DNA of 64,000 nucleotides from contig CM067344.1 of assembly GCA_034190875.2 (NCBI GenBank), positions 31,617,008 through 31,681,007 on the forward strand, written 5' to 3'. Position numbers and translations under genes: made by a program. Position 1 is the first letter of the stretch. The number at the start of each line of letters is the position of its first letter. The notes beneath the pieces were generated by a model. That model saw only the letters and a program-made list of their open reading frames with translations, was not told the DNA's origin and searched no databases. Origin of the DNA: Urechis unicinctus (lineage: Eukaryota; Annelida; Polychaeta; Xenopneusta; Urechidae). Positions 38,284 through 52,544 of this stretch are shown in pieces.

Positions 38284-38723
38284 CTGAGACGTTGTTTAAT
38301 TTATGTCAGACTGACGAAATCGAAAGGAGCTGCTATAAATGATAGGTAGATTAAAACAAATTTAAATTGTTATATCATAACATATAACTGTGGTTATTTT
38401 GTACAGATCTATACTTCGGTCTTAACATTGAAATTTATATTGGAAATCATTTTCGTAGATTATTAGGTGCTGGTTGCACCTCCCTTGTGTAAGAAAAACT
38501 ATCTATATATGAATATATCTCACATATATCTCTATACGGTACCACAGGAAACGACATCAATATATTCATCGACAGGCACCACCCTATGGCCAGAAACTGC
38601 GGTCAGGCGTTGCTCATATGATCACAAGTTAAGGTATATCATGACATATATATTATGCATAAGTTTTAACGAGGTAGCTTAAGCTGGTATTTTTTATAAT
38701 TATATCCGATAGCCCCAGGGAGG
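38284..38723. other. No recognisable feature
   Basis: AT-rich sequence with one 71-codon plus frame at 38467-38682 of chance length. Confidence 0.4.
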
Positions 38724-39484
38724 ATGTGTCTTGAATTTGGAAACATTGATATGTTAACAATCGGTTGTCCTACCCTGTACAAGAAAGCGTCCACACAGAA
38801 TTGTGTATGGGGAGGAGCAGTTGGGGAAGAGCAGTTAGGATTGAATACTAGATATCCAACCGTATCATGTGTAAAGGAATATGGATATCCCGAGTACGTA
38901 CGAGTACACGATAGTATCTATTCAACGTAACGACGAATATGTTTTCCGACATTGCAGGTATTATGCTATAGTTTCTCTACTGTCTTGGCTGATTCCCACA
39001 CGCATTATAATACACATATCAGTGAACACCTGATTGAAAGACAAATGTCGCGCAGATTAGCCGGAAATGAGCTCTGTGGTATGAAATTCTGCTATGCCCC
39101 TATTTTTATCTTTATGTTTTACCTTGGAGAACAAATATCATCGTTTATTTTTCTCAAAGTGTCTTATTTTTCCACAGATTATTGCGGCAATTTGCTTTAA
39201 ACAAGAGTATAGCGGCATCTCTCTCTGGCTACGCTTGATGTTAAATATTGCCGAAATGATTCTGCTACCAGGTAATAATGTGACTATTATGGGTCAATAG
39301 TTTGGTTCCGTGTGAATATATCAATATAGCTTTACGTGTCATCGGGAATACTGGTATATTTTGGCTCATGACCGATTTTTCAATGAGTATAATATTGATT
39401 CTCTTCATACGCTATTACTTCTTTCATAGCAGAATGTGTCATTTGATTGGCCGTAAGTTTCGTCAAATGTGGTACATTGGTTGA
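38724..39484 (+). other. Cluster of consecutive short plus-strand frames, possible exons or a decayed membrane-protein gene
   Basis: Open stretches follow each other at 38724-38930, 38952-39200, 39094-39300 and 39302-39484. The later ones are hydrophobic enough to suggest membrane segments. A pyrimidine-rich tract with CCACAG before 39177 and CAG/GTAATA near 39271 could delimit an exon of about 95 bases. Each piece alone is of chance length and the splice signals are short, so this is a weak suggestion only. Confidence 0.2.
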
Positions 39485-42400
39485 TATAAGCTTAACATGC
39501 ATTCAGTAAAAATGTGATGATAACAGTTGGAATATGTCTTAGCACAGTATTGCTTCTGGAAAAAGGCTTTGATGTTGTTATACTCAAACGAAACATATGC
39601 TGGGATGCAAAATCTTAGACTGGCTGCTCCGTGTGATCCACACCGTATCCAAAGTGAGCATTACACAATTAAAGTACACAGTCTGAAGTAGTCGCTAACT
39701 GATCAATTAACATGATTTGCTGGAAAGCATTCTTGAATAGGATTCACAGATAACATGTAAGGGTTATTGCAACATAACTGCACGGCAACATAGTTTGGTC
39801 TAGATCCACGACTAAGTAAGTACCCTCAACCTTGGCGGTTGCATATCATCTTCAATAAGAAACTGATTAGGGGAGATTTATTAGTTTTTATTGGTATCCC
39901 TGACCATTGGTTGATGTTGTATGATAGATAATGCAGTCTCGGTGTGATTGATATGCCTGCCACCAGTTACTCGAGAACTCTTGGCACGCTTTTAGACTTA
40001 ACATTTGTTTTCGTGAAAACCCATATTAATGCCAAGTATTAACGCCCGAGAATCCCACTCTAACCAATCTTACTAAGCGGCCTCTACTGTGCTGAATATT
40101 GCAATAATTAGACCATCAATTATCAGCTGTTGTCAGATCTGCTCATTGTTTTATCCCTAAAGCTAATGACCGTTAGGGGACAAAATATTGGTTAATGCCC
40201 TGAAAAATATTTTTGGGAGCTACGAAGTCAGTGATTGATTAAACATCCAAGCTTTCCTCTGACGTAGTCACATTAATCAAGCTTATTAATGATCACATCC
40301 TGCACAAATCATCAGCCTCGGATAATGATCATTAAATCACATCAAGGCACACATTTCGCCATGCACAGAGGAAATAAGAATGACAAACGACAAATGCTTC
40401 CACGCAGCATGTATGAATATATTGATGCGAATCCCGGTTTTCCTATGATACTATGGAATATTACGCTTTTAAGACATTCGCGAAGCCAGCAGCGCGACAA
40501 TTTTTGTTTCTCATATCAGATTGCAGCGGTTGTGTTGATAATGTAAGTTTTGAGTAAAAGCTTGCTGAGACAAGCGTTTAATAGTCTTTCCTCGCATATT
40601 AATACGCACTTGCAATATATCTCACTGATGAAAGAAACCAAAAGTCGAATTGAGACGAAAACAAGATAATAGCCAGTTTAGGACAATATTCATTAATCTT
40701 CATATCCATTTTCTACACTTTTGTTTGCAATGTATTTTTCTGCATCAACGACATGCTTTATAATGGTATGGATAATATTCATCCTCGCCGTATAAAAAAG
40801 GTAAACAGTATGATAATACTAGTCACATAATCACTCATTATAATAGGTAATTATTATAATGCCTATATAAAAACATGTTACTCACCAAGTTTTCATTCTG
40901 AACTGCAAAAGCATAATCTTTGCATGTCCATTTAAGTCTTCAACATGATCTTATTGTTATAGTAGCAACACGTATGTAAAGTGTTGCTGATTTTACATAG
41001 GAATGACGTTTTTGCGGTAGCAGATATAATATTGAGACAATCGTGCACTGGGCAAACTCGCGCAAATGCATGATGTCTGAACCAGTTGTGAAGCAATTGG
41101 GTCGATAATTGTCACTCCAAAAGCAATTCTGTCATATACAGTTACAAAGAATTTACCATTTGCCATGGCAAACATATGACAGATCGTCTTATAATTTGAT
41201 GTCCAACATACCATATGAAAATTGTATCAATGGTTGGGAAGATACTTTCTAGAACAATAGGTTGTTTTAATAGATGGGTTTCATTTCTCTTTGAAACTTG
41301 TAGCAATGTACTGTGATAGTTGGTCAATGCAATACTTAAAAATACTTCATATCACACCAACCACTCTCACTAACTGCCGATAGCATAATCTGGAGCTAAG
41401 CTAGTTAACGATGTTTGAAGGACAGGCATCATGCTCATAAGAGACAATAGCCGTAAAATGACAATGGGAACGCCTTATAGTGTGGTTTGTAAACTGAATT
41501 TTGGCAACAATTGCTGTTGCGCTCTAGGTCGCTGTCAAAGTAACACACTCATGTTCATCTTTAACCGTAACGGTATTCTGTAGTTGCTTGAGGCAGCATA
41601 ATCTCTATGTTACTCCATTTTGTATCGAATGATGTCACATAGCGACCTTATCCAGCAAACATCTCTGCATATGATAATAATAATAACTGCAAACTATGAA
41701 CATACATGGACCATATAGCATTTAAACTTTTAGTGATATTTTTTACATTAATGTAGACCGTAGTGAGTTCCATTGATCAGTGGGCTGATCAATGGAATAT
41801 GCATGGTCTGTGTAAATAACATTGATGATTAACGCAAGACACATAGGCTAAACTATTGATTTCAATTATAGCTGATGTATAATGATGATTATACTGAGTA
41901 GCAAATAAATTAAACATATTCTGGCCAAAGGTTACTCCCACAAATGTGAACAAATATGTTAGGGAAACGGTTGCGGTCCTTTTTGTTGTGACTGAGAACC
42001 GACCATGACCGAAATCACTAGAAGAGGCTCGTGCTTCGATTAAAAGCAGTATTCATATTCCTGATTAGAACGGCTTGAAATGGGGTTAGCATATTTTGCA
42101 ACTGGTAAATGTTTGTTATTTAGTGCAGAATGCGAACCGCTTCGGTATATACAATAGCATATAATCTATATTGCACGTAATGACAGAGGATGATGGGCAG
42201 TCTAATGATGATCCAAGGCCATTCCATGTCGTGTATCACTGACATGCATATTATCTACTTAATGCTATGTTGCTTATTGCACTACGCCGTACCAGGAAGC
42301 TACATAAGGCATACCGAATAACTTTTGGTGGGCATGATTATAGAACGCTGTGTGTGGGAGGCTTTCATCTTAGCTTAATTGCCTCGTTATGGTCGCCATC

Positions 42401-43740
42401 AAAGATGTTAAAAAATAGCATTCGGTGTACTAAGAGGTGCATTATAGAAATTGACCTCTATGCTGCAATTTGTTATATCTTATCGCTACCATACATACTT
42501 GCACGCACCAAATGTAACATTGCAGTTTCCACTAAAGTGTATTGGTAATATGGTTGCTGTACATTGATTTTGAATACTTTGGGTCTGTGCAAAAAATATA
42601 TTTTGTTTTTAAAAAGCTGATATAAAATTAATCAAACTTATGGAGATGAACTCATTTGCAGAACTGTACCTGCTGAACAAATAACCGATGCATCTTATCC
42701 GTTGGCATTCAGAATATTTATTTTACAAATAGCGATACATTATTTGGCAGTGGTTAATGATGTTTTGTTAAACATCATATATTTCTTAGCAATTTGCATG
42801 TAAAGTGTGCTTATCCTATTCTAGTCTTTACCAAGTATACTGAGAAGATCTCATCATTGACAATGTCGAATTTCATTGGCAAGTTACGCTAAATATTTGC
42901 ACAAAACAATATCATTATTAATCTCTTAAAATGCAGATGTATGCCTCGGGAAAGTGGCATTCAGTATTGGCTCATGTTTAATTTGTGTTACTGGCTGTTG
43001 CTGAATTTAGTGGCAATTTCTATAACTTATTAGCACAGTATTCTAAGCTCTATTTTGATTTGCTGCCCGTGAGAGACACGCAGTCTGGACTAAAACGCAG
43101 CTGAAATACAGCTGATCACGGAGTTGTGTTGCGCATTTAATCACCTGCCATCAACAGCTATGCTCGTTCTATTTATCATAAATAGTGCGTGGTATTTCGA
43201 TTGCATGGCTACACTCTTTACGGCATTATGGGGTAACAGAAATAGAACAATGGTTTTTTTAAATCATTTTTCTATTTTGAGGTTACTTGTGGTTTTGTGA
43301 CAATCGTTGGGCCTCATACAAGTGCCAATCATGTCAAAGTGATTATAGACAGCAATATGTGCATCGACCCGGCAATACAAACTATTGTTCTTATATTCAG
43401 CGCCAGGAGTTTGTCTCTCATAAAAATATTGACAAGCACTTTTTGAGTTGCAAAGAACACCTTCTAAAAATATGTATTCACAGATGTTAAGTAATCTGTA
43501 ATTACGTTTGCCCTAATAGTTCATAACGGAACACATAAAAATGACCCATCTCTCTTTTGTGGTACAGGATTTTTACAAAAGTTTCGATAGCCAATGTATC
43601 ATTAATTAAACCAAACACTGCTATTGACTTATGCATGACCTCGAATAAGATTGACAACGCTGTATTTATTCATACGAATAACATGGCGTTTCTGGATCAA
43701 CTATATTTATTTGCTACAACAGCTTAGGGCCAGTTTTATA
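39485..43740. other. AT-rich sequence without a supported gene
   Basis: Frames at 40289-40546, 40993-41327 (-), 42267-42548 and 43287-43490 are of chance length. Three small perfect inverted repeats are seen (40836-40861, 41768-41797, 42757-42778), the second being the best. Confidence 0.5.
41768..41797. repeat. Short perfect inverted repeat
   Basis: TTCCATTGATCAG, loop TGGG, CTGATCAATGGAA: 13-bp arms without mismatch. It could be a small hairpin or a chance palindrome. Confidence 0.8.
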
Positions 43741-44332
43741 ATCATTGGATACTATTCGATCTTGATCTGTCCTTCACCTACTCGTAATACACGATTTCAT
43801 CATGCAATTGGGATTGATTACTTTTCTAGTAATGCGGTGCCAGCAATTTACTGCACGTATATAAGACAAAGTTGCAATGTATATGAGAGATGCCTAAGCC
43901 AGTTAAGGGTTGATGGGACACAGTTCAATCTCAGTTGACGAAATTCGCATCTATGAACTCAATCAATCTTGAATATATTGCTACTTCTCGGAGTGGACAT
44001 TGGGAAAACGCCAATGGAAGCACATTTGAGCCTTGTCGACAGCTAGCGGAGAGATAAGTATGTTGTTTTGTGTGGTGCCGTCTCATTAGTTCAATTGCAA
44101 TCGCATAACACGTTCAACGCGTGAAGTTTGATTTTGAAGTCTTGGATACAGGTTGCCAATTAAGTCGACAGCAGTGGACAGTTACAAATGAATCATATGA
44201 CATTAAGCGAGCTGTAAGCACTCAGTAACTGAATATAATGTTGACTCGTGTTTAATTATACTCGCGTAATATTTAGCTACATACATGGACTTAATCGGAC
44301 ATAACCTGCGCAGAATTCGTTAGAGCGTGTAA

Positions 44333-44554
44333 ATGTCCGTGCGTACGACAGTTAGAGCAAATACATGTCTACAATGCCCTACTGATCCGCAGTTATTACA
44401 ACAACACGGAAGGAATTCAACTGTAATTGACATGATAATTAGTAAAAAGAATTATGACAAAAGGTATAATAAATCAATCGGACATTCTTTCGTGAAAGGC
44501 ATTCCTCGACAGTGCGACCTAAATCACCATTTCATCGTTACCAATCGCGTTTAG
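44333..44554 (+). pseudogene. Possible scrap of a LINE-type endonuclease domain
   Basis: An open stretch of 73 codons contains CPT, then NSTVIDMIIS about 11 residues later, then DLNHHFIV about 24 residues further on. Apurinic-endonuclease domains of non-LTR retrotransposons end with a similarly spaced PTR, S-T-x-I-D and S-D-H series; here the Ser of SDH reads Asn and the order DLNHH is imperfect. Neither the upstream catalytic motifs nor a following reverse transcriptase is visible. A similar but weaker pattern (PTR then GIDYFSSN) is seen near 43770-43830. The match is by eye and could be chance. Confidence 0.25.
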
Positions 44555-45721
44555 TTACTAGTCACAGGTCGTTCAATCGACCAAATGATGAAAAAGATAG
44601 CAGTAAACACGAAATGGGATAGAGGCTGGAGCAATCAGGTCACGCTCTCTTAATAACAATTAAGTTAGAATAGTGCCGTTTGTTTAAAAAAATTCAATGA
44701 GGAGGCAGGTGCAAAGTTTACCTAGGTCTCATAGACCTAATTGCAATTTATATGACTGCAGTCTTAATATATTACGGATATGTTGTCCATTCAGTGCTGA
44801 AACCGTAATAAACCCAATGTTTGGAAGCATTAAACTCAAACTAAATGCGGCAGCATGCATTGTTTTCTTCAATACATTGGCAGCCACGAACCGTTGAATA
44901 TCGTTGCAGTTTATATAACTCGGAAGACGATGGAATTACATATATCCTCGCCTAATCAGAGCTTCTTGACGGGGAAGCCAGAAGCTAGTGTTCTCATTAA
45001 GACAATCAGAGATCGCATGTTAAAATCATCCTAGGATAATCACATTCAATACGTAAAAACAGTAATGGTAAAATAGTCTGTACTTTTCTTGCTGTGTTAC
45101 AAAATATTCGTCAGTTATAGCACTCTAACTACTTTTTTGCTCTACTTAAACTGTACTGTTCGGACACATGAGTGTACAAGACAACTAAGTACACTACAAC
45201 AGGCAAACAGATTTATGGAACAACTAGTAGTCGCTGTGTACGTTATGGCATAGTATCCGTACGCCTAAATAATACCCAAAGTTGTTATGGAGGCAAACAT
45301 TTTACGGTATTTGACTGCTGTTAGTTATGGCAGACCAGAACTCCTTCAAGACGTAGATCCCATATAAGTTTTGATTGATTAACCATTGTGTATATCAATT
45401 GCCTATCTATATTGACCTGAAGTATTGCATTCATTTTCAAAGACATCGGTGCCGGTTTTAAAGAAATATATGTGTACACCATACCAGTAGGATGAGAGTA
45501 ATTAATCTTATTTTACGTACGTAGATGGACAGTACTGAATTCATTCATTCCGGATTTGTTGCCAACCCTGTATTACAGCGGTTTATAGTTCATGTGTGTC
45601 GTGTGGGAAATTGCCTCGAGCTGATTATTGCATAATAAAGCAATCTCATTTCTACAGGGCAATTCCGTTTCTGAAAGAACGGTGGACATATCCTAATGAA
45701 TATAAAACTGGCTTTTCCGTT
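44555..45721. other. AT-rich sequence without a supported gene
   Basis: No repeat partner found. Opposed frames at 45590-45862 overlap each other and the start of the tandem repeat that follows. Confidence 0.5.
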
Positions 45722-46455
45722 GGTACTACACACAAAGCTAAGTGCTATAGGCCATGCTTTGAAATGGCAGTCAAAGCAAAATAATGCCGATATTTTATTG
45801 CAAAACATAAGGGGAAAATAAGATAGCTCGTAATGTGCCTTCAGCGTGATTGTATCCAACACACCAAAACGTTTATTGTTGCGGCAGTTACTGCTAATTG
45901 CCTATATTCTGATATAAGTCAATGAATAACTGAGCAGCATAGTTTGAAATATAGAAATCTAGTCCGTTGACGTTTATAGTACTATAAAGTAAAAGCTCAA
46001 AGTGCATATAGGTATGCTTTTAAATATAGAAAACGCAAAATAATGCCGATGTTAAGCTATTTTGCTTCAAATGGGGATAATAAGTAAATAGCTCGTAAAG
46101 ACAATCTTCATGCGTGATATGTGCCAAGAAACCAATACAGGATTGACCTGATTAAGCAGCCGCCTTCTAGGATAAATGAAAATGGAGATGAAAAAGTCGT
46201 GAAACGATTATTCTAAGGCACTGTCACCACCAGCCTATTGACTGAGGGACCAGGCCATTCCAGCCTCCCGTCTAGGCGAAATCCGGGCCAGAGTAGTTGT
46301 GTTGCATCTATGGCCCTCGTCGACGTTATATAGTACTATAATCCCGTAAAACCACCGACAAGAGTGCACCCACTGTATACACTTTAGTCTTATAGAAAAC
46401 GCTAACGGTGATTGTTAGCATTTTGCTTCGATGGCGTTAAAAATATGTCTGCTAC
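45722..46455. repeat. Three diverged tandem units
   Basis: Units at about 45722-45865, 45977-46133 and 46321-46455. Shared blocks are GCAAAATAATGCCGAT (units 1 and 2), ATAGCTCGTAA (1 and 2), TATAGTACTATAA (2 and 3), and TATAGAAAACGC then TTTTGCTTC (2 and 3). Steps are about 259 and 360 bases, so spacers differ or units have been partly lost. An imperfect satellite-like or local duplication cluster. Confidence 0.6.
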
Positions 46456-47599
46456 AAGGTTTTGGTTAACTCTCTTGTCGACTTGGCCAAGGTGTCACCA
46501 CGTTGCACACATTCTTCTGTTTTAAGTTACAACCTATTGATGGAAGTACATTATTGTATTAGTGAGCATCAGTAGAGGGATGTTGTTTCTAATTAACTTC
46601 ACTACCTATATCTGACAATATGCGGAACAATTGCTGCTGTATTTACCTATTAAACAAGTAAGCAAACTGCAACAAAGTGGCAAACAAGGTTGCAAACAGT
46701 AGTAAACTAAGTGTGATTAGAAGCGGTAAAAAGTGATTGTATACATAAAACCAATGCATACATTAATTTCAAGCGTTATTGCAAAGCACCCCACCACTTT
46801 TCCGAAAATGTAAATAGCTGATATCCGTCTAACTGCGTTCGACGAAATAGACAAGAAATAAAGATTAATGTTATTTTCGCTATCAAATAAACTTGCCATA
46901 TGTCCTGTTCGAGGACTTTAAGTAAGCGTCTGATATGGTTGAGCAACTAGATTGTTTGAAGCAGCATTGAATCTAAGGGTAAGCTGGAGATTTACTAGCA
47001 CAGCCATGGATATCGTTGAGAAATGGCCAGTCAATAGCGTTACCCGATCACACTCTGGCTGACAATCTTTCAAAAGGAGCAACCTATGTCTGAAGGCGAC
47101 CGATTTGTTAAATAAACGCACCATTCCTGTTTCAATCTGATGGTCACTTGAGACCGTCTGGATTGGATGTGCAAATATTTGCTTAGAAAAGGGCTGACAT
47201 GTCGCTAACTCTGCAGTTTACATAATAGCAGTTTATTTAAAATGACAAGAAGAACATGTGATTAATGCAAACTACCATTCCAACCATTATATTTATCCAC
47301 AAATTGTCAGCCGCACACGCCTTTGTCGTATGCAATACATTTAACACAGAAAATATCCTGTCCTGTGTGAGCACAAAAACTCTATTAACTGTCGTGCACC
47401 ATAACAAAATAATTAACAATTACGTCAAACCAAACATAGTGTTTTAATATTATTTGAAGCAACACATTTTCTTTCAAACTCGGATATCTTAAAAAGGAGT
47501 GCAATCTTAGCTTATCAAATGACGCAACAAAAAGTTGATTGCTTGGGCATGCACTGTTTTTTTCTCTCAATGAGATGGGTTTGCGGGAAGTCGGTATCA
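46456..47599. other. AT-rich sequence without a supported gene
   Basis: Short frames at 46717-47124 (-) and 47237-47447 (both strands) are of chance length. Confidence 0.5.
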
Positions 47600-47995
47600 G
47601 GTTTAGAGTATGCATGTTTTGTAGTGGCGGCTGAATCACCCAGAAATCCATCTTAAAAGCCTCGGGGACCACTCAGTTAAATAGATATAGCTTTCGATTA
47701 ATCGATGAAACCACTTCTTAAGACTACATACCAACCACCCCGCGACTGAGGATAATTTAGGTAGTGGTAGGTCTCACAAACCATAAAACGTCGCCTTAGG
47801 GTTAGTGTGCATTTGTCTAGCCGCTTCTGAGGCACTCATCAATACATCGTAAAAGCCTCGGAGACCAAACAGTTACATCGACATGGCTTTCCATTAATCG
47901 GTTAAAACAACTTCTTGAGACTATATATCAACATCTACCGACCAACAATAATTTGCGCATTTGTATGTCTAACAAATAATAAAACGTCGCCTTGG
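47600..47995. repeat. Two-unit tandem repeat, about 196-base period
   Basis: Unit 1 (47600-47798) and unit 2 (47799-47995) share, in order, TAAAAGCCTCGG (47654 and 47850), GACCA-CAGTTA, GGCTTTCCATTAATCG / AGCTTTCGATTAATCG, CTTCTTGAGACTA / CTTCTTAAGACTA and ATAAAACGTCGCCTT. Identity is roughly 70-75% by eye. A 95-codon minus frame overlapping unit 1 is not kept in unit 2. Confidence 0.75.
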
Positions 47996-50358
47996 TCACA
48001 TTTTAATGCTTATATATGTTCGAGCACGGGTGAAGAAGAAGTGTACCCAAGATGGCCACGTGTGGTCTGCCGCTATACACTCCTATGCTCTGTCAATGGT
48101 GGCTTGTGATCTTCTCTCGCTTAATTAACCAAGGTTTGAAGATTTAACAATTGTAATACTTCATGTACATTACGTTGTAATGGATGTTAGGCGAGACTCT
48201 CTACGGATTCCATCATATCTGTGGCGCTAGCAGATATCAGCAAAATCATTCCATAAACCTGTCATTGTCTTTAATCACAATATACCACATACAAACAAAA
48301 TGTCCCAACAGAGGGAAGTTGAACAATCATATCGGGCATAATAACAAATTCACAACCATCATTTGCTTTAGCTTTGGGTTACCAAGGTTTAGGCCAGTGT
48401 CAAATGCATGAATCGACAAAGCAAATATAATAAAGGCATAACCTGCAGGTTAACTCGAAAAACCTCCATCGGGGCAATGATAGGTAAAGCTAGTGGTCGA
48501 TTGTTTTAATAGGATAAATTAACCAAATCCCTAAATACGAGCGTTTGAGTTAGATTCGCCCAGAGTGACGGAAGTTGGAAACGCACGAACAATCCTTACA
48601 TCCCCGTACGCGCTTCAAACACTAACTGCAATAATTCAACAATTCATGTGATTTAAAAGTCATGCGTGTGCCGAGCGTTTGCATTAGGGTTGAGGCTGAA
48701 TCAAAATGAATACACAATCATCATCATAGGAAAACATGTTCCGTTCAAAATGCACCCAAGTTAAAACCAAGATATTCGATATACTCGATTCTGATCACAA
48801 ATGCAAACCGATAGAATAGAATTTTTATTAGGTTACAGCACCAGCTCATTGTGGGACCGTCAGCTGATTCTGCCGTAGTCTTAAACAGCGGTCAGTTGCA
48901 GGCTTGAGGTACGTTATTATCAATCTTTCAAGAGGCTTGACCAACGGTTATCTAGATTTTCAAGTGGTTTTGCTGTAATATAACCGCCTTTTTAGAAGCA
49001 CACGTGCCCAGAATTGTATGAAGAAGATCTACTTATCTACTTTGCTATTAGTAATTGTGACAAATTTATTGGTGAGTTAAGTAAACGCGAACAAAAGTGT
49101 TATTCTGTCGATGAAATTGGCGTTCTTCGTTTTGCTCGGCTTGACCTATTAATTCATGCTGAATATGCAACAACAACTTAGACTGCACTGAGCTGGAAAT
49201 AATGTGTGGTGCGCTTATCAATTGTCATCGGCTTATATGACAAAACCACGACCACTGTGTAATAATACTAAATAATTAATCATGTTATGTATTTTCAGGC
49301 AAATGAAGATATATAATTATTACGCATATCCAACAATGTTTAATGTGGTTTACTAGTCTTTGTTATCATATGTTTGAAACTAACATCCTCAGAGTTAGAA
49401 GGGGGTTGATAACAAAGCCTGTCTTATTGCATAAATACAATATATAGATTACCAGCATCACAGTAGCATTTTGTTCTTAGCTGCCGAATGATGCAATTTG
49501 TTTATTTCTACAAAGGAAAAACATGATAGGTTGACATCCCGCAGCTTTTATTTATCTGTACTTATCTGTTTCGTCTGTTTCAGCACGTGATTGAATTGCA
49601 CACTTAGCAAATTGATCAATACACTTGACAAAAATAAAAGGACAATGTAAGATATTGCCGCTTTTACGAGCCATTGACATCTCTCTCAATGATTACAAGA
49701 AACGGGTGGAACATGGATTACGTTGTCTTAATCGATTTCGCTACGAAAGCATCTAGTCGTTATTAGGATTTACCCAACTTGGATGTTCTGGCAATATGAA
49801 TGGTACATGAGGCATTGAACAACATAACAGTTACCAATAGATCGTTGGTCACCGTTCTCTTCCCACAAAATATTGAAGGCTGTTGATTCTTTCCGGGTAG
49901 CATAAAAATCATAACTGAAATAGACGAACAGCTGCATACTCCATGTATCCCAGCTACAATTAGGGCATAATAAATGAACCACGATACCTCTAACATTGTA
50001 TTACAGTAGGTATTTGATGCCAAGTTATGTCTCATTTAATCTTTCTAACATGCAATTTGCCACGCAGTCCACACTCACATGTTCCTCATTAATTGTGCCT
50101 GAATTAAACGACACCATATGCATCATTTTCAGGTGTAGCTTGATTCATAGATATTTCAAAATATGAATGCACAATAATGCAGGTTTGTTTCTGTCTATAA
50201 AGATATCGTGTTTTTAAACTTTGATCCGTAACAATGACGCCGCGGAACAATGTTGAGAGGTGACGGGGAAACTCTATCTACTTGATTCAATGATTTTGGT
50301 GGTCATTTGCACTTCTGTAACCCGACACAAACAGCATACCCTTAACACTATATGTTGA
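47996..50358. other. AT-rich sequence without a supported gene
   Basis: Opposite-strand and overlapping frames at 47915-48411 and 49763-50035 are not supported. No repeat partner noticed. Confidence 0.5.
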
Positions 50359-50625
50359 TTAAGCGGCGCCCTTGCATGAACTGCCTCTGGCTTGTTGTTT
50401 TGCAAATGGATAGCCAATCAGCCAATGCGACGCAGATAGTGCAGCTCTAGCGACACAATCATGACCATCCATCACCATAGCAAGTTTTTGGAAAAACAGT
50501 AACGCCAAACCTTGTATTTCATTATCATGCACCCTCGGGAAAAGGATATCTGCATTACAAATACCCGGGGCCATCGATTGAAAACGGTGACTGATAACTT
50601 GGATCACCAGATGAGGCGGAAGCAC
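50359..50625 (-). pseudogene. Isolated open frame with protein-like composition
   Basis: 88 codons open on the minus strand with slightly raised GC. The translation is balanced and helix-like, for example FQKLAMVMDGHD and ARAALSASHWLI. Length alone is compatible with chance, but composition is better than the other frames nearby. No motif is recognised, and no promoter or splice sites are convincing. It could be a scrap of an old element or a chance frame. Confidence 0.25.
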
Positions 50626-52218
<1,593 letters not shown>

Positions 52219-52254
52219 GTGTAGGGAGTTTCAACTAGCGGGCCTTGGCCTTGA

Positions 52255-52279
52255 GGCGGTCGTGTGAGGACACGCCGCC
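52255..52279. other. GC-rich hairpin beside the TA tract
   Basis: GGCGG-T-CGTGT, loop GAGG, ACACG-CCGCC: ten base pairs with one bulged T, in the only strongly GC-rich patch near the TA tract. It may be part of an unrecognised structured RNA or just the edge of the coding-like region downstream. Confidence 0.5.
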
Positions 52280-52544
52280 GAAGTTTATCCGGTTCTACAA
52301 AAACTCTATCGGTTTAGAAGCCCAGCTTGTACTATTTTGTCCGCAGTAACCGTTAGCATCTTGTGAAATAGGAACACTTCATGAAAGCATGCCGTGAACG
52401 AACCGTCCTTGTGGAAGACTTGAATATTTAGTTATGCCATCTGCAATCACCCGGGCTGAATAGACCATATCCTGCGTCATATGTGACCTTGATATTGAAT
52501 TGATAGGCCTGCATAGTTAACCATGTTTTAGACGCTAATTAGTG

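Noticed and set aside
43287..43490. Cys/His-rich 67-codon frame
   Set aside because: Cys spacing fits no zinc-binding family I know, and the length is in the chance range.
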